A stretch of DNA of 64,000 nucleotides from Ignavibacteriales bacterium (GTDB lineage: Bacteria > Bacteroidota > Ignavibacteria > Ignavibacteriales > Melioribacteraceae): NCBI GenBank assembly GCA_020061355.1, contig JAGUYK010000022.1, positions 62,001 to 126,000 of the forward strand. The letters run 5' to 3'. Below, in pieces: positions 45,478 through 54,958 of the stretch (within the stretch, counting starts at the first letter, position 1; each line of letters starts with the position of its first letter). Position numbers and translations under genes: made by a program. The notes under the pieces are model-generated. The model worked only from the letters and a program-made list of their open reading frames with translations, made no database searches and had not been told where the DNA came from.

Positions 45478-45881
45478 CAGTAGCTAATCTTTTCTGTTTC
45501 AATAGTGAATTTATCTATTCCTACACCTTTGGCGGCATCAATTACACGTATTATTAAATCAATCTGCACAGTTTTATCGGCACGAATTACGAGATTACCT
45601 TCCGGTGAAGCTTGTTTGATTTGTTCGAGTCTTCCGGCAAGTTTATCAATTCCTATTTCTTCAGAACCAAGAAAAATACGGTTCTGAGAACTTATTGTAA
45701 CAATCATTCTGGATTGAGTAACCTGCTCGTTGTTCTGTGCACCAGGTAGTTTTACTTTGACACCGGTTTGAATTACAAACTGAGATGTAAGTAAAAAGAA
45801 TATCAACAGAAGCATTACAATATCTGTTAATGAAGAAAATGCAAAGATGCTTAAAGGTTTATTTGATGTCTCTAATTTCAT
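45477..45881 (-). CDS. exbD: ExbD/TolR biopolymer transport protein
   Basis: 134 residues with one membrane helix (SSLTDIVMLLLIFFLLTSQF) that contains the conserved Asp used in proton flow, then VKVKLPGAQNNEQ and a C-terminal periplasmic domain with LVIRADKTVQIDLIIRVIDAAKGVGIDKFTIET. It belongs to the stator/rotor pair with ExbB, 7 bases downstream of it. Confidence 0.93.
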   Translation of the reverse strand: MKLETSNKPLSIFAFSSLTDIVMLLLIFFLLTSQFVIQTGVKVKLPGAQNNEQVTQSRMIVTISSQNRIFLGSEEIGIDKLAGRLEQIKQASPEGNLVIRADKTVQIDLIIRVIDAAKGVGIDKFTIETEKISY

Positions 45882-45888
45882 TAATCAC

Positions 45889-46542
45889 CTATAAATTATA
45901 TTCTTCTTCTTCTTCGTTAACTATTCCTTTAGAAGTATCATCCAGCATATCTATTAGATCATTCGAAATTCTTTCCATATCAACAACCATTTTATTTATT
46001 TTGCTTACAAAGTAATTATAAAGAGCCAATGCTGGGATTCCGACCATTAATCCAAATGCAGTTGTAATAAGCGCTTCCCAAATACCTCCGGCAAGATCAG
46101 CCGGATTAGCAGAACCCTGTAGCTCCTGAATTTTCATAAACGCGCCGATCATACCGGTAACAGTTCCAAGGAATCCGAGAAGAGGCGCAATACCGGCAAT
46201 TGATGCAAGAATAGAAAGTCCTTTTTCAAGCTTACTAATCTCCTGTCTACCTGCACTTTCAATTGCTTCTACAACCCGCTGATGTCCGAATCTAATTTTT
46301 TTCAAACCTTTCTTAACAATGTTTGAAACCGGAGTTCTTTCCTGCATGCAATAACTTATAGCTCCTTCCAAATCTTTTTTCTTAATTAATGCTCTTAGCT
46401 TAATAAGAAATGCCGGGATATTTACTTTAGCTTTCTTGAGAACCATAAACTTCTCAATTGCAATAGCAGCAGCGACAATTGAACTGGCAAGTATGAAATA
46501 CATTACAATACCGCCTTTAATAAAAATTGAGAGTAGATCCAT
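45889..46542 (-). CDS. exbB: ExbB/TolQ/MotA proton-channel protein
   Basis: 217 residues with three membrane helices (GGIVMYFILASSIVAAAIAIE; IAPLLGFLGTVTGMIGAFM; ALITTAFGLMVGIPALALYNYF) and the TolQ/ExbB signature around LGTVTGMIGAF and EALITTAFGL. It forms the proton-driven motor with ExbD. Located 21 bases after the HU-SPOR gene. Confidence 0.94.
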   Translation of the reverse strand: MDLLSIFIKGGIVMYFILASSIVAAAIAIEKFMVLKKAKVNIPAFLIKLRALIKKKDLEGAISYCMQERTPVSNIVKKGLKKIRFGHQRVVEAIESAGRQEISKLEKGLSILASIAGIAPLLGFLGTVTGMIGAFMKIQELQGSANPADLAGGIWEALITTAFGLMVGIPALALYNYFVSKINKMVVDMERISNDLIDMLDDTSKGIVNEEEEEYNL

Positions 46543-46563
46543 GATTATCCTTTTAAGTTAATT

Positions 46564-48522
46564 TCATAAATTATTTTTTGATTCAAAGACTTCAGCTTCT
46601 TCTTTTGATTTGAAATTTCCAACTCTTACACGGTACCAGGTTCCTCCTTTTTGAGGAAGATATGCTTCGAATAAGAATGCATTCAGACCAAGGTTTCTCA
46701 AACGTTTAACTTCCAGTTCTGCCTTTGCTTTGTTCCTCCATGAAGAAACCTGTACATTATAATTTGTCCCATCATAATAAACTGTTTTACCAATTCGTGT
46801 ATCTGTGACTGGAGTTTTATTCAAGTCGCCGGATAAATTTGTTCTTGCACTTTCAACAACCGGCTGCTGTGCTGGCAGTTTTGCCGGGGAGATATTTGAA
46901 GCACCATCCTTATCGGTGATTGGTACAGCAGGAACACGCGGAAAATTATTCTCATCTTCTTCTATAATAATATTCGAATCAACTGGTAGAGAAGTTTGCA
47001 TCTGCTCATTTTGAAATGAATCAGTAGGTATGTTGCCTTCAGTAAGATTCGCCTGAGAATCGCTCGTATTCGACATCAGGAAATAAACAATAAGACTTGT
47101 AGCAATAACAAAAGAAGCAAAAATCCAAATAAAATTTCTACTGAAGTAATTATCCTTATTTCTCAGATTATTTTGGTATTCCTGTTCATAAGTTGGTCCT
47201 GTAGGTACCCTTGAAGTGATCTGAGGGCTTTGTTGATATTCTGTTTCGCTCCGATCCTCTATAAACTCGTATCGTGGTGGGGGTGGAGAATATTCAATAT
47301 AATTATCCCCCGTTTCCGATTCCTCAAGTTCCTTTTTGATCGATGACTCCAGCTGTTCGAATAAATGTGAAGCAATTGGATTTGTTTGCTTGAATATCTC
47401 AGTAGCTGTTTCATCTTCAAAATTTAATTCTTCAGATTCTTCTTCGAACTCAAGAACAGGTCTTTTTTTCTCATTAGTGGAAGAACCGAATTCCTCCTTC
47501 AGCTCATCACCCCAATTCCAATCAATATTTTCAATTACACTTTTCTTCAAACCCAAATAAGTCTCTTCATCTTCGTCCACTTCAATTTCTTCAAATCGTT
47601 CTTCAATCTTTTCAGAAGGCAGGGTGTCAGATTGGATGTTCTCTACATCTTTTGAAACAGACTCTTTAATTTTTTCAAAATCTGATTCGGGAATTTTTGA
47701 ATCATCATAACCCTTTAACAATTCGTTCAGATCTTCGGACGAATTTAAAATATTATCTACGGGTTCATCAAAGGATTGATCGATAGGTAATTCATTCAAA
47801 ACACTGGATGAATTATTAACTAATTCTTCTTTCGGATGATCTTTTTCTAAAGGTTTATAATCATTCAATAAATCGGTAGGTGTTAATATTAAATCCTGTG
47901 ATGCAACAGATTCAAACTCTTTAGGTGCTTCCGATTCCAGTAAATTATTAGTTATATCCTCAGCAATAATATCTTCTTTAAATTCTAGATCAGAAGTTAA
48001 CTCTAGCAACTGCGATTGACTCTCATTTTCTTTTTCATTCGTTCCCAGTCCTTCATAATAATCGTCCCAAATATTAAAGTTCGGCAAGTAGTCGGATTCT
48101 GTAATTATTTCATTTACGCGTTCCTCAATTGACCTTTTAAGAATTGCATATGAAGTTTCTGATTCGGCTTGAGGATTAGAATCGTTCGACAAAGGTACCA
48201 GCGGTTTTCCAACTCCAATACTAAAAACGTCCGAATCATTATCAACATTTTTTTTCGTTCTGCCAGGGACATCAATTGTCAAATAGAGTGTTCTTGAACT
48301 TTTTGTTATGTCTTCAGAGAATGGCGTAAAAATTAGCGATCCTTTATTTTGAGATTCATCTTCTCTCAATTGAAAGAATCCGATTCTTGGGACCTTGAGA
48401 GTTATATCCACCTCAAGATTATCTGCTATTTTAGAGATAATAATATCGTAGGCAAGTTCTTTTTCTGAGCTTGAGACACCGAGAACTTCAGCAATTCTTT
48501 TTTGAAGATCTGTTATCATCAT
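46564..48522 (-). CDS. HU-CCDC81 and SPOR domain protein
   Basis: 652 residues. The first 100 or so form the prokaryotic HU-CCDC81 domain (DLQKRIAEVLGVSSSEKELAYDIIISKIADNL, IGFFQLREDE). A long acidic, low-complexity region (about 100-455) follows, then one membrane helix (IWIFASFVIATSLIVYFLM, about 460-481) and a C-terminal SPOR domain from about 584 (YNVQVSSWRNKAKAELEVKRL to WYRVRVGNF), which binds denuded peptidoglycan at the division septum. The HU-like part would therefore be cytoplasmic and the SPOR part periplasmic. Start may be the first or second of two Met codons. Confidence 0.88.
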   Translation of the reverse strand: MMITDLQKRIAEVLGVSSSEKELAYDIIISKIADNLEVDITLKVPRIGFFQLREDESQNKGSLIFTPFSEDITKSSRTLYLTIDVPGRTKKNVDNDSDVFSIGVGKPLVPLSNDSNPQAESETSYAILKRSIEERVNEIITESDYLPNFNIWDDYYEGLGTNEKENESQSQLLELTSDLEFKEDIIAEDITNNLLESEAPKEFESVASQDLILTPTDLLNDYKPLEKDHPKEELVNNSSSVLNELPIDQSFDEPVDNILNSSEDLNELLKGYDDSKIPESDFEKIKESVSKDVENIQSDTLPSEKIEERFEEIEVDEDEETYLGLKKSVIENIDWNWGDELKEEFGSSTNEKKRPVLEFEEESEELNFEDETATEIFKQTNPIASHLFEQLESSIKKELEESETGDNYIEYSPPPPRYEFIEDRSETEYQQSPQITSRVPTGPTYEQEYQNNLRNKDNYFSRNFIWIFASFVIATSLIVYFLMSNTSDSQANLTEGNIPTDSFQNEQMQTSLPVDSNIIIEEDENNFPRVPAVPITDKDGASNISPAKLPAQQPVVESARTNLSGDLNKTPVTDTRIGKTVYYDGTNYNVQVSSWRNKAKAELEVKRLRNLGLNAFLFEAYLPQKGGTWYRVRVGNFKSKEEAEVFESKNNL

Positions 48523-48547
48523 ATAATATTTTTTTCATTAATAATGT

Positions 48548-50134
48548 TTACCATCGGTACACTGCGCCTAAAATGACATCAAATAGTTTTTCCTGATATC
48601 CGCCGAATACAAAATTACTTCGATTCAAGATGTTTTGAAAGTCCGCAGTCAAAGATAAATTATTTAATAATTTATAAGAGAAACCGGCAGAAAGATTGTG
48701 ATAAGCACTTAGTTTTGCGGAATTTAAAATATCGGTATAGGTATCGTATGCAAATCTATATTTAAATTTTAGTCCGATACCAAAATCAAAGTCAATACCA
48801 TAGGTCAGGTTTGTAATAAAATTCGGTCTGTATGGAATATAATTATCATTCACATCCCGTACATCCTGAAATTTAATTTCACCGGAAAAATATCCAAGTT
48901 GATTAGGATGGATCAAAACATTTAATCCTGCAGAAATAGATTTTACATCTAAAGCACTTCTAACATCAAAAAATCCTTTAGCTAAATTATCTTCGAAGTA
49001 GAGGAAATTATCTGTACTGGAATAATTTCCCCAGAGGGCTATTGTAAATATTTTATCAAACTCATAATTGATTGAACTCTTTAGATCAATTTTAACTTCG
49101 CTGAAAATATTATCCGTAAAACCGTTCACCATATAGAGATTTTGATCGATGAAATTTAGCAAAGTATAATTCTCTGCATGAGGTTTAAATTCCATATTGA
49201 AAAATAAGCCTTTATCTAATTGAAACTGCATCAAACCAAATGGTGAGAAAAAGGTGTTTACAGAATTTCCGGCAATTTCCGCTCCGATAACAAGATTAAA
49301 AGTTTTTGAAGGAGATATTTTCAGCATCCCGTTAACAAGATAAAAACCATAATCATCAATACCGCTAAGGTTGTTATTAAGGATCTGTTTTTGATATTTT
49401 CCGATTGCACCTATTGTAAGGTTACTAATTTTCAGATTGAATCCTCCATCTACTGCAAGTTTTCTCTCGCTGATGTCGGATTCAACAATTGTAAGGAAGT
49501 CTGCATTTAGGTTAAGACTAAAATTAAATTTTCTCTCGTAATTATTTAAAATTGATAAACCGGCATTGCCTCTGTTTGTTTTTCTTTCAAATAACGGAAT
49601 GGGAGATGCAAAAAACTTATAACTATCCCTCCAGTAAGCCCCGGCTAATTTAATATTTGTCCCTGCTAAAAGACCAGAGTCTGTATCAAAGAAAATATTA
49701 TTACTAAGTGACAATCCAGAAGTATTATATCCCGCATTCGGGATATATTCTTTAATGTTTGATCCCCAAACATTTGCAGAGATAAGAAAATTACTGAAGG
49801 ATTTACTTAATGATAAATTACCCATTGGCAAAGTATATCGCCCGGCTCCAACAGAAAGGAGTCCGGAGAAATAATCATCACCGGCAGTAATTGAAGGGAC
49901 AATTTTCTTAGGCTCTGATGTTAACATCAAAGGTAATTCCTCCGGAGAATACTGTGGTGTAAAAAAATCCTGGGAAAGAGTGCTTATTAAATCAGGTTTC
50001 CTTTTTTGAGCCGCTTGTACTTCTATACTTTGACGTCCTGTAATGACAAAATCCGGAAGTTCAATACTCTTTTGTTCCTGTTGGGCAAAAATGATACCTG
50101 AAATAAAAAATAAAATTGAAATATATTTTTTCAT
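48548..50134 (-). CDS. Outer-membrane beta-barrel protein of the TonB-like operon
   Basis: 528 residues. Signal peptide (to about GIIFAQQ), then a TonB-box-like start IELPDFVITGRQSIEVQA, followed by alternating aromatic/hydrophobic strands across the whole length, ending FDVILGAVYRW with a terminal aromatic. It resembles the barrel part of TonB-dependent receptors without an evident plug domain. It overlaps the TPR gene by 4 bases (ATGA). The substrate is unknown. Confidence 0.75.
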   Translation of the reverse strand: MKKYISILFFISGIIFAQQEQKSIELPDFVITGRQSIEVQAAQKRKPDLISTLSQDFFTPQYSPEELPLMLTSEPKKIVPSITAGDDYFSGLLSVGAGRYTLPMGNLSLSKSFSNFLISANVWGSNIKEYIPNAGYNTSGLSLSNNIFFDTDSGLLAGTNIKLAGAYWRDSYKFFASPIPLFERKTNRGNAGLSILNNYERKFNFSLNLNADFLTIVESDISERKLAVDGGFNLKISNLTIGAIGKYQKQILNNNLSGIDDYGFYLVNGMLKISPSKTFNLVIGAEIAGNSVNTFFSPFGLMQFQLDKGLFFNMEFKPHAENYTLLNFIDQNLYMVNGFTDNIFSEVKIDLKSSINYEFDKIFTIALWGNYSSTDNFLYFEDNLAKGFFDVRSALDVKSISAGLNVLIHPNQLGYFSGEIKFQDVRDVNDNYIPYRPNFITNLTYGIDFDFGIGLKFKYRFAYDTYTDILNSAKLSAYHNLSAGFSYKLLNNLSLTADFQNILNRSNFVFGGYQEKLFDVILGAVYRW

Positions 50135-53103
50135 AATTGTTTCAATTTCCTATTAGCTTCTTGTGCAAATTCTCCGGTTTTATTACGATTAACAACAGCT
50201 CTATACATTTCTCTTGCCTGCTGATTATTACCCAGTTTTACATAGCAGTCGCCAAGTTTAAGTAAAGATTTTGTAAACCATTCATCAAATCCGGCAAATA
50301 CGGATCTAACTCTTACCAATGCTGTCACTGCATCGTTAATATTATTTTGCTCATAATAAATAAACCCGATGTAATACTGTGCCTGAGCTCCAATATCATC
50401 CAGTCTCTTCTCGGCTAATTCCCTGAATAAGATTAATGCGTTTTCAAAATTCTTACGGTTAATTTCCAGAATACCCAATTCTATTTTTGCCTTTGCAGAA
50501 AAAATTGATCCTTCGTAGTAAGTTATAATTTGATCAAGTGTTTTGTACGCTTCTTCCAGATTCTCCGATTTTATTTCGGCAATAGATTTCAGATATAACA
50601 ATTCGGGTATCTGATTGGATGTTGGTTGCATCTCTATAGCCGTATTTAATACTTGGACTGCAGAAGTAAATTGATTATTAGATGAATATATGTTTGCCAA
50701 TTCAATGGAAGATGAAATACCGATATCGGACTTAGCGTAGCGTGATAATACCTTATTAAAATTTTCTATTGCCTCCGAATCACGTTTTAAAATTGCAGCA
50801 CTCTTTCCAATCCAGTAAAAAGCATTAGCTACGAGGGTACTTGTCGGAAATTTTTGTACAAATTCTGTGTAGGATACAATTGCATTTTCATAATTATCGG
50901 AACTATAATAAATATCTCCTTTCTTGAAAAATATTTGATCGCTAAATCTGGATGAAGGATTCGCAACAACAAATTGATCGATGAAGCTGACCGCATTATC
51001 CGGTTGATCTTTTGCAAGGTAAGCATATTGAATTCCGTTTACTGCATCGAGTATATAAGAAGTATTGGGAAATTCCGTAAGTACTTTGTTATAATAGGTT
51101 ATAGATGATTCATAGTCGCCAATATTAAAATATGAATCCCCTATCGAATAATAAGCAATCGGTTTAAGAGACGAATTTGGATATTTTGATAATAGTGCTT
51201 CATAATTTTCAATCGATGCCCGGAAATTGCTCTGCTGAAAATAGATCCACCCTATAACATATTGTGATGCATCGGCAAATCTTGAGCGCGGAAATCTCTG
51301 CTGCAATTTCAGGAATTCTGCGATAGCATCATTAGATCTTCCGGCTTTGAATAATGATTGACAATACTGATAATATGTTTGTTCGTCATTCAATATTGAT
51401 CTGTCGCTCGAAAAGAGCTCTTTATAGATCTGACTTGCTCGATCAAAATTTTTTATGCCGAAATAACTATCGGCCAAACGGAGTTTTGCATCATTCACAT
51501 TTTGATCTGATTTATATTTGGTAATATATTCATTGAAATAATAGATCGAATTCGCGAAATCTTTTAAGTTGAAATAGGCATATGCTTTACCATAAACAGC
51601 CGGTTTTCTCAACTCATCATTTGATGAACTTATTAAATTATAATGTTTAAGTGACGCTGAATATTCACCACGCATCAAGTATGACTCGGCTAAATAAAAA
51701 TTAGTTTTATCAGGTTCAAATTCTCGTGATCTCGATTTTAGTAGTTCCAGATTTTTAACTGCTGCATCATAATTATTCAAGAAAAATTCTGAAACAGATA
51801 GCCCAAGTGTAGCGCGGTTATTCAATTGACGATCTGAGGAGTTGACTTTTAGTGATTGCTGAAAAATATCCCTGGCTTCCGAGAATTTTTTCTGATCGAG
51901 CTTCATTTCTCCAAGCAGTGTGAAAGCCCTTCCCTTTGTAAAATTATCTCTTGAGTTTGCAGCACTTAAAAGTGAGCGCTCTGCTTCCTGCGATTGATTT
52001 TGAGTATAGAAGGAAGTTCCTTTACCTAATTGTGCTCTCGACACTAAAGGATGCAATGGATACTTTTCAATAAATGATTTAAATATTTCATTAGAAGTAC
52101 TAATATCGCCAAGGTATCGTTTACATTCTCCGCTCCAGAACAAAGATGAAATTGCAAGTGTATCGTTTTCAAGTTTAGATAAGTCGTTAAAAATATTATA
52201 TGCTTTTTCAAAATCATTAGACTGGAATTTAATCCACGCCAAACTGTAATTAATTTTATTTTTCAGTTCCTGTTCAATTACGGAATTTTGTAGCTCATCA
52301 TAAATAGCTGAAGCATTTTTATAATCCTTTAACCTGACAAATGATGTGGCCAGGAAATATTTCGCTTCGAATAATTCTTCCGATGACAATGTATTTAAAA
52401 GCGGATCGGTTAATTCAAGAACGGCACTGTCATATTCTTTCAGGTTAAAATAGCTTATTCCAATTCTTAGCTGTGCTCTTGGTGCAAGTAAATGGTTCTT
52501 ATAGTACGTTAATATTTCATCATAATGAGAAACAGCATTATAATAATCACCCATCTTTTCATAAAGCTGACCAAGAGAAAAAATACTGTGAACAATAAAA
52601 GTATTGTTGTTCCGTCTTGAAATTGCTTCTTTATAGTATTCTTCGGCTTCTACTGTTTTATTTTCGGCATCAAATGATTCACCCATCCAATAATATGCAG
52701 AGCCCGAGTAATAACTTTGCGGATAATCATTTAAAAGTATAGAAAATCGATCCCGTGATTTTCTAAACTCGTTATTATTGTAATAAATTATTCCGAGTTG
52801 ATATAGAGCATGTTCACGAAATGAAGAGAAAGGATAATTTGTGATAAACGATTCAAATTCCGCAGCTGCACCATCGAGCTGATTTAATTGAATCAAACAC
52901 TCAGCTGCATAATATTCCGAAGCTGATTTTTTTTGATTATCAGATAAGCTATTGCTACTTATCTGCTTGAACAAATCATATGCAGCCGGGTAATTTTTCC
53001 CCTGATATAACCTTAAAGCAGAACTATAATTATCATCGTGTAATTGGCCGAAAAGGGTTGTGGAAAAAAGTACCAGGATGAAAAAGAAATTTTTAAATCT
53101 CAT
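50131..53103 (-). CDS. Large secreted TPR-repeat protein
   Basis: 990 residues: signal peptide (MRFKNFFFILVLFSTTLFGQ), then about 20 or more tetratricopeptide repeats from end to end, for example AAEFESFITNYPFSSFREHALYQLGIIYY and YESSITYYNKVLTEFPNTSY. Many repeats have the YbgF/BamD-like A-x-x-x-Y-P-x-S spacing used in periplasmic scaffolds. It leads the TPR, barrel, HU-SPOR, ExbB, ExbD, TonB run. A periplasmic scaffold role in division or outer-membrane assembly is inferred from neighbours. Confidence 0.88.
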   Translation of the reverse strand: MRFKNFFFILVLFSTTLFGQLHDDNYSSALRLYQGKNYPAAYDLFKQISSNSLSDNQKKSASEYYAAECLIQLNQLDGAAAEFESFITNYPFSSFREHALYQLGIIYYNNNEFRKSRDRFSILLNDYPQSYYSGSAYYWMGESFDAENKTVEAEEYYKEAISRRNNNTFIVHSIFSLGQLYEKMGDYYNAVSHYDEILTYYKNHLLAPRAQLRIGISYFNLKEYDSAVLELTDPLLNTLSSEELFEAKYFLATSFVRLKDYKNASAIYDELQNSVIEQELKNKINYSLAWIKFQSNDFEKAYNIFNDLSKLENDTLAISSLFWSGECKRYLGDISTSNEIFKSFIEKYPLHPLVSRAQLGKGTSFYTQNQSQEAERSLLSAANSRDNFTKGRAFTLLGEMKLDQKKFSEARDIFQQSLKVNSSDRQLNNRATLGLSVSEFFLNNYDAAVKNLELLKSRSREFEPDKTNFYLAESYLMRGEYSASLKHYNLISSSNDELRKPAVYGKAYAYFNLKDFANSIYYFNEYITKYKSDQNVNDAKLRLADSYFGIKNFDRASQIYKELFSSDRSILNDEQTYYQYCQSLFKAGRSNDAIAEFLKLQQRFPRSRFADASQYVIGWIYFQQSNFRASIENYEALLSKYPNSSLKPIAYYSIGDSYFNIGDYESSITYYNKVLTEFPNTSYILDAVNGIQYAYLAKDQPDNAVSFIDQFVVANPSSRFSDQIFFKKGDIYYSSDNYENAIVSYTEFVQKFPTSTLVANAFYWIGKSAAILKRDSEAIENFNKVLSRYAKSDIGISSSIELANIYSSNNQFTSAVQVLNTAIEMQPTSNQIPELLYLKSIAEIKSENLEEAYKTLDQIITYYEGSIFSAKAKIELGILEINRKNFENALILFRELAEKRLDDIGAQAQYYIGFIYYEQNNINDAVTALVRVRSVFAGFDEWFTKSLLKLGDCYVKLGNNQQAREMYRAVVNRNKTGEFAQEANRKLKQL

Positions 53104-53110
53104 AATAATT

Positions 53111-53939
53111 TTAAGTTATTTTAAGTAATAAAAGAAAAATTAATACACCCAGTAAACTTGCTAAAAAATTTACAACATCATTGTTGATAAACTAAAGTCC
53201 TTTATTGTATACAGACTCTTGATTGCAATGTAATTCCCCTTCAACTAAACTGTCACAAATATACACCTTCTTTTCACCTGAAGCGATGCTCCTAAAAGAC
53301 TATCAACAACATTTCCTAATATCCTAGGTACTATTATAATGACAAAATACTTAATGTTAAACTCAATCAATAAAAATCCAGAGGTTGCAATTATTATTGA
53401 ACCAGCGATTCCTCCTAATGAACCGACAACGGAAATTCCACCTGAGGAACCTTGTCCCACCAGTTTAAGATTTAGAATGTTATACGTATCTGACTTTACC
53501 CATGTTCCAATTTCAGTTGACCTTGTATCTGAACAAACAACACTTAATGTTGCAAGATAACCGAAATAGAAAAGATCTTTTTGAGTATAAAAATAGAAGA
53601 TTTTTAAAATACCGCTTATACCGCCAGTGGCAATAACTTGCCAATGATCCCGCGCAGAATCTCTTTCAATGTATAGCTGGGTATCTTAAAATCTAATTGA
53701 GTTTGCTTTAGAAAATATACTGGATGTAAAAAAGAAAACATGTATCGGCACACTCCAGATAACTCCGCCAATTCCAAAAATTAAGAGAGCGAGAATAAAA
53801 GTAGAAACTGCACCACCGGTTGAAAGGAATTTCAAACGATAAGATAAGATGAAACTGTAAAAGCAAGGACAATAGTTAAAATTATTTTAATAACCGTACC
53901 AGTACCTGAATGTATTTTTAGAATTATGTACAAAACCAT
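53111..53939 (-). pseudogene. Broken DUF92 family membrane protein gene
   Basis: Translating the minus strand by eye gives a full-length DUF92-like protein split over three frames. Frame A starts at ATG 53937-53939 (IKIILTIVLAFTVSSYL). Frame B, entered near 53830-53850, reads LSTGGAVSTFILALLIFGIGG, then FFFTSSIFSK, TAA at 53686-53688, then SARDHWQVIATGG, SDTRSTEIGTW, GQGSSGGISVVGSLGGIAGS and GNVVDSLLGASLQ. Frame C, entered near 53265, reads CDSLVEGELHCNQESV, TAG at 53192-53194, then FINNDVVNFLASLLGVLIF to TAA at 53111-53113. Two frameshifts and two stops make it a pseudogene. DUF92 relatives include phytyl-phosphate kinase-like proteins. This fills the whole 900-base gap between the two TPR genes. 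Confidence 0.9.
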
Positions 53940-53954
53940 CAACAACAATAGGAA

Positions 53955-53984
53955 CAAAAAAAAAGCCCTCGATAAAAGAGGGCT
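53955..53984 (-). terminator. Rho-independent terminator after the 252-residue TPR gene
   Basis: Stem AGCCCTC (53964-53970) with GAGGGCT (53978-53984) and a 7-base loop; on the minus strand it is followed by about nine Ts. It separates the TPR gene from the DUF92 pseudogene. Confidence 0.88.
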
Positions 53985-54004
53985 CTTTGTAAACTGATAG
54001 AATA

Positions 54005-54763
54005 TTATTTGAGCAGGTTTAATTCATAATCGGCAAGACGTTTATACTGGGCATCACGTTTTGCAAGTTCAAAATTTTCCTTGGCTTTTGTGATATCCTG
54101 TTTTTGTTTCAGCCCCATGCCTTTATAATAATATGCAGCGCCTTTTAAGCCGCTTGATTTCAAATTAAGAACTTGATCGGCAGTTGTGATAGCTTTATCA
54201 TAATCACCGCTTTCATAATATGCAGTAGCTAACAAAATATAAGCAGCATCAAGTTGATTATACTTAAGTGCTTCACCCAACTGTTCTATTGCCTTAGGGT
54301 AGTTTCCGTTTTTCTTTGACTGCTCACCTAATTTAACATAAGAACGGGCGACATATTCCTTAGCCTGATCTTTATGTTGTTTCTGTTTGGTTAATTCTTC
54401 AAATTTCTTAAAACTTTCAACTGCTTCAGCAAATTTCCCATCCTGAAAGTAAGCCCCGCCAAGACCATTATATGCTATATCGAAATTCGGATTTTGTTGA
54501 ATACAATTTTGAAAAGCATCTTCAGCTTCTTTTAATTTATTTTGTTTTTTAAGTGTAACGCCGAGCTGATAATAAATTCTGTAATCTTTGGAAGTTTTTA
54601 GTGCTTCGGTATAATAACCAATTGCACCATCAAAATTACCAGCTTTAAGTAATTTATTTCCCTCATTATATGCCATTGCAGCATCAGACGGCATTTCCTG
54701 AGCAATGATCATTGATGATGCCAGAAAAAGAGATAAAAAAAGCGAAATCCATTTTTTCTTCAT
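54005..54763 (-). CDS. Periplasmic TPR-repeat protein
   Basis: 252 residues. Signal peptide (MKKKWISLFLSLFLASSMIIAQ) followed by about six TPR units: AMAYNEGNKLLKAGNFDGAIGYYTEALK, IYYQLGVTLKKQNKLKEAEDAFQNCIQ, AYNGLGGAYFQDGKFAEAVESF and others. It is a likely periplasmic scaffold, with no catalytic domain. It lies 32 bases after tRNA-Leu on the same strand with no terminator between, and has its own terminator downstream. Confidence 0.87.
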   Translation of the reverse strand: MKKKWISLFLSLFLASSMIIAQEMPSDAAMAYNEGNKLLKAGNFDGAIGYYTEALKTSKDYRIYYQLGVTLKKQNKLKEAEDAFQNCIQQNPNFDIAYNGLGGAYFQDGKFAEAVESFKKFEELTKQKQHKDQAKEYVARSYVKLGEQSKKNGNYPKAIEQLGEALKYNQLDAAYILLATAYYESGDYDKAITTADQVLNLKSSGLKGAAYYYKGMGLKQKQDITKAKENFELAKRDAQYKRLADYELNLLK

Positions 54764-54795
54764 ATTACTTCCTTTTTATTAATTGATAAACCGGG

Positions 54796-54879
54796 TGCGG
54801 AAGGCGGGACTTGAACCCGCACGCCCTAACGGGCACTACCCCCTCAAAGTAGCGTGTATGCCAATTTCACCACTTCCGC
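54796..54879 (-). tRNA. tRNA-Leu (anticodon GAG)
   Basis: On the minus strand: GCGGAAGTGGTGAAATTGG start, anticodon arm CTACT-TTGAGGG-GGTAG giving anticodon GAG, a long variable arm (TGCCCGTTAGGGCGT) as expected of class II tRNA-Leu, T arm GCGGG-TTCAAGT-CCCGC and acceptor GCGGAAG paired with CTTCCGC, discriminator A. CCA is not encoded. Confidence 0.94.
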
Positions 54880-54958
54880 AAAAATATGTGTTGCAAGATA
54901 TACCTCGACAAAAAAAAATGCAATAGCAGAATTGATGAAGGGGGATTTTTTACATTAT

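Noticed and set aside
53339-53560. Plus-strand open frame of 73 codons in the gap between the TPR genes
   Set aside because: It is the antisense of the DUF92 pseudogene, with no start signal and no family resemblance.
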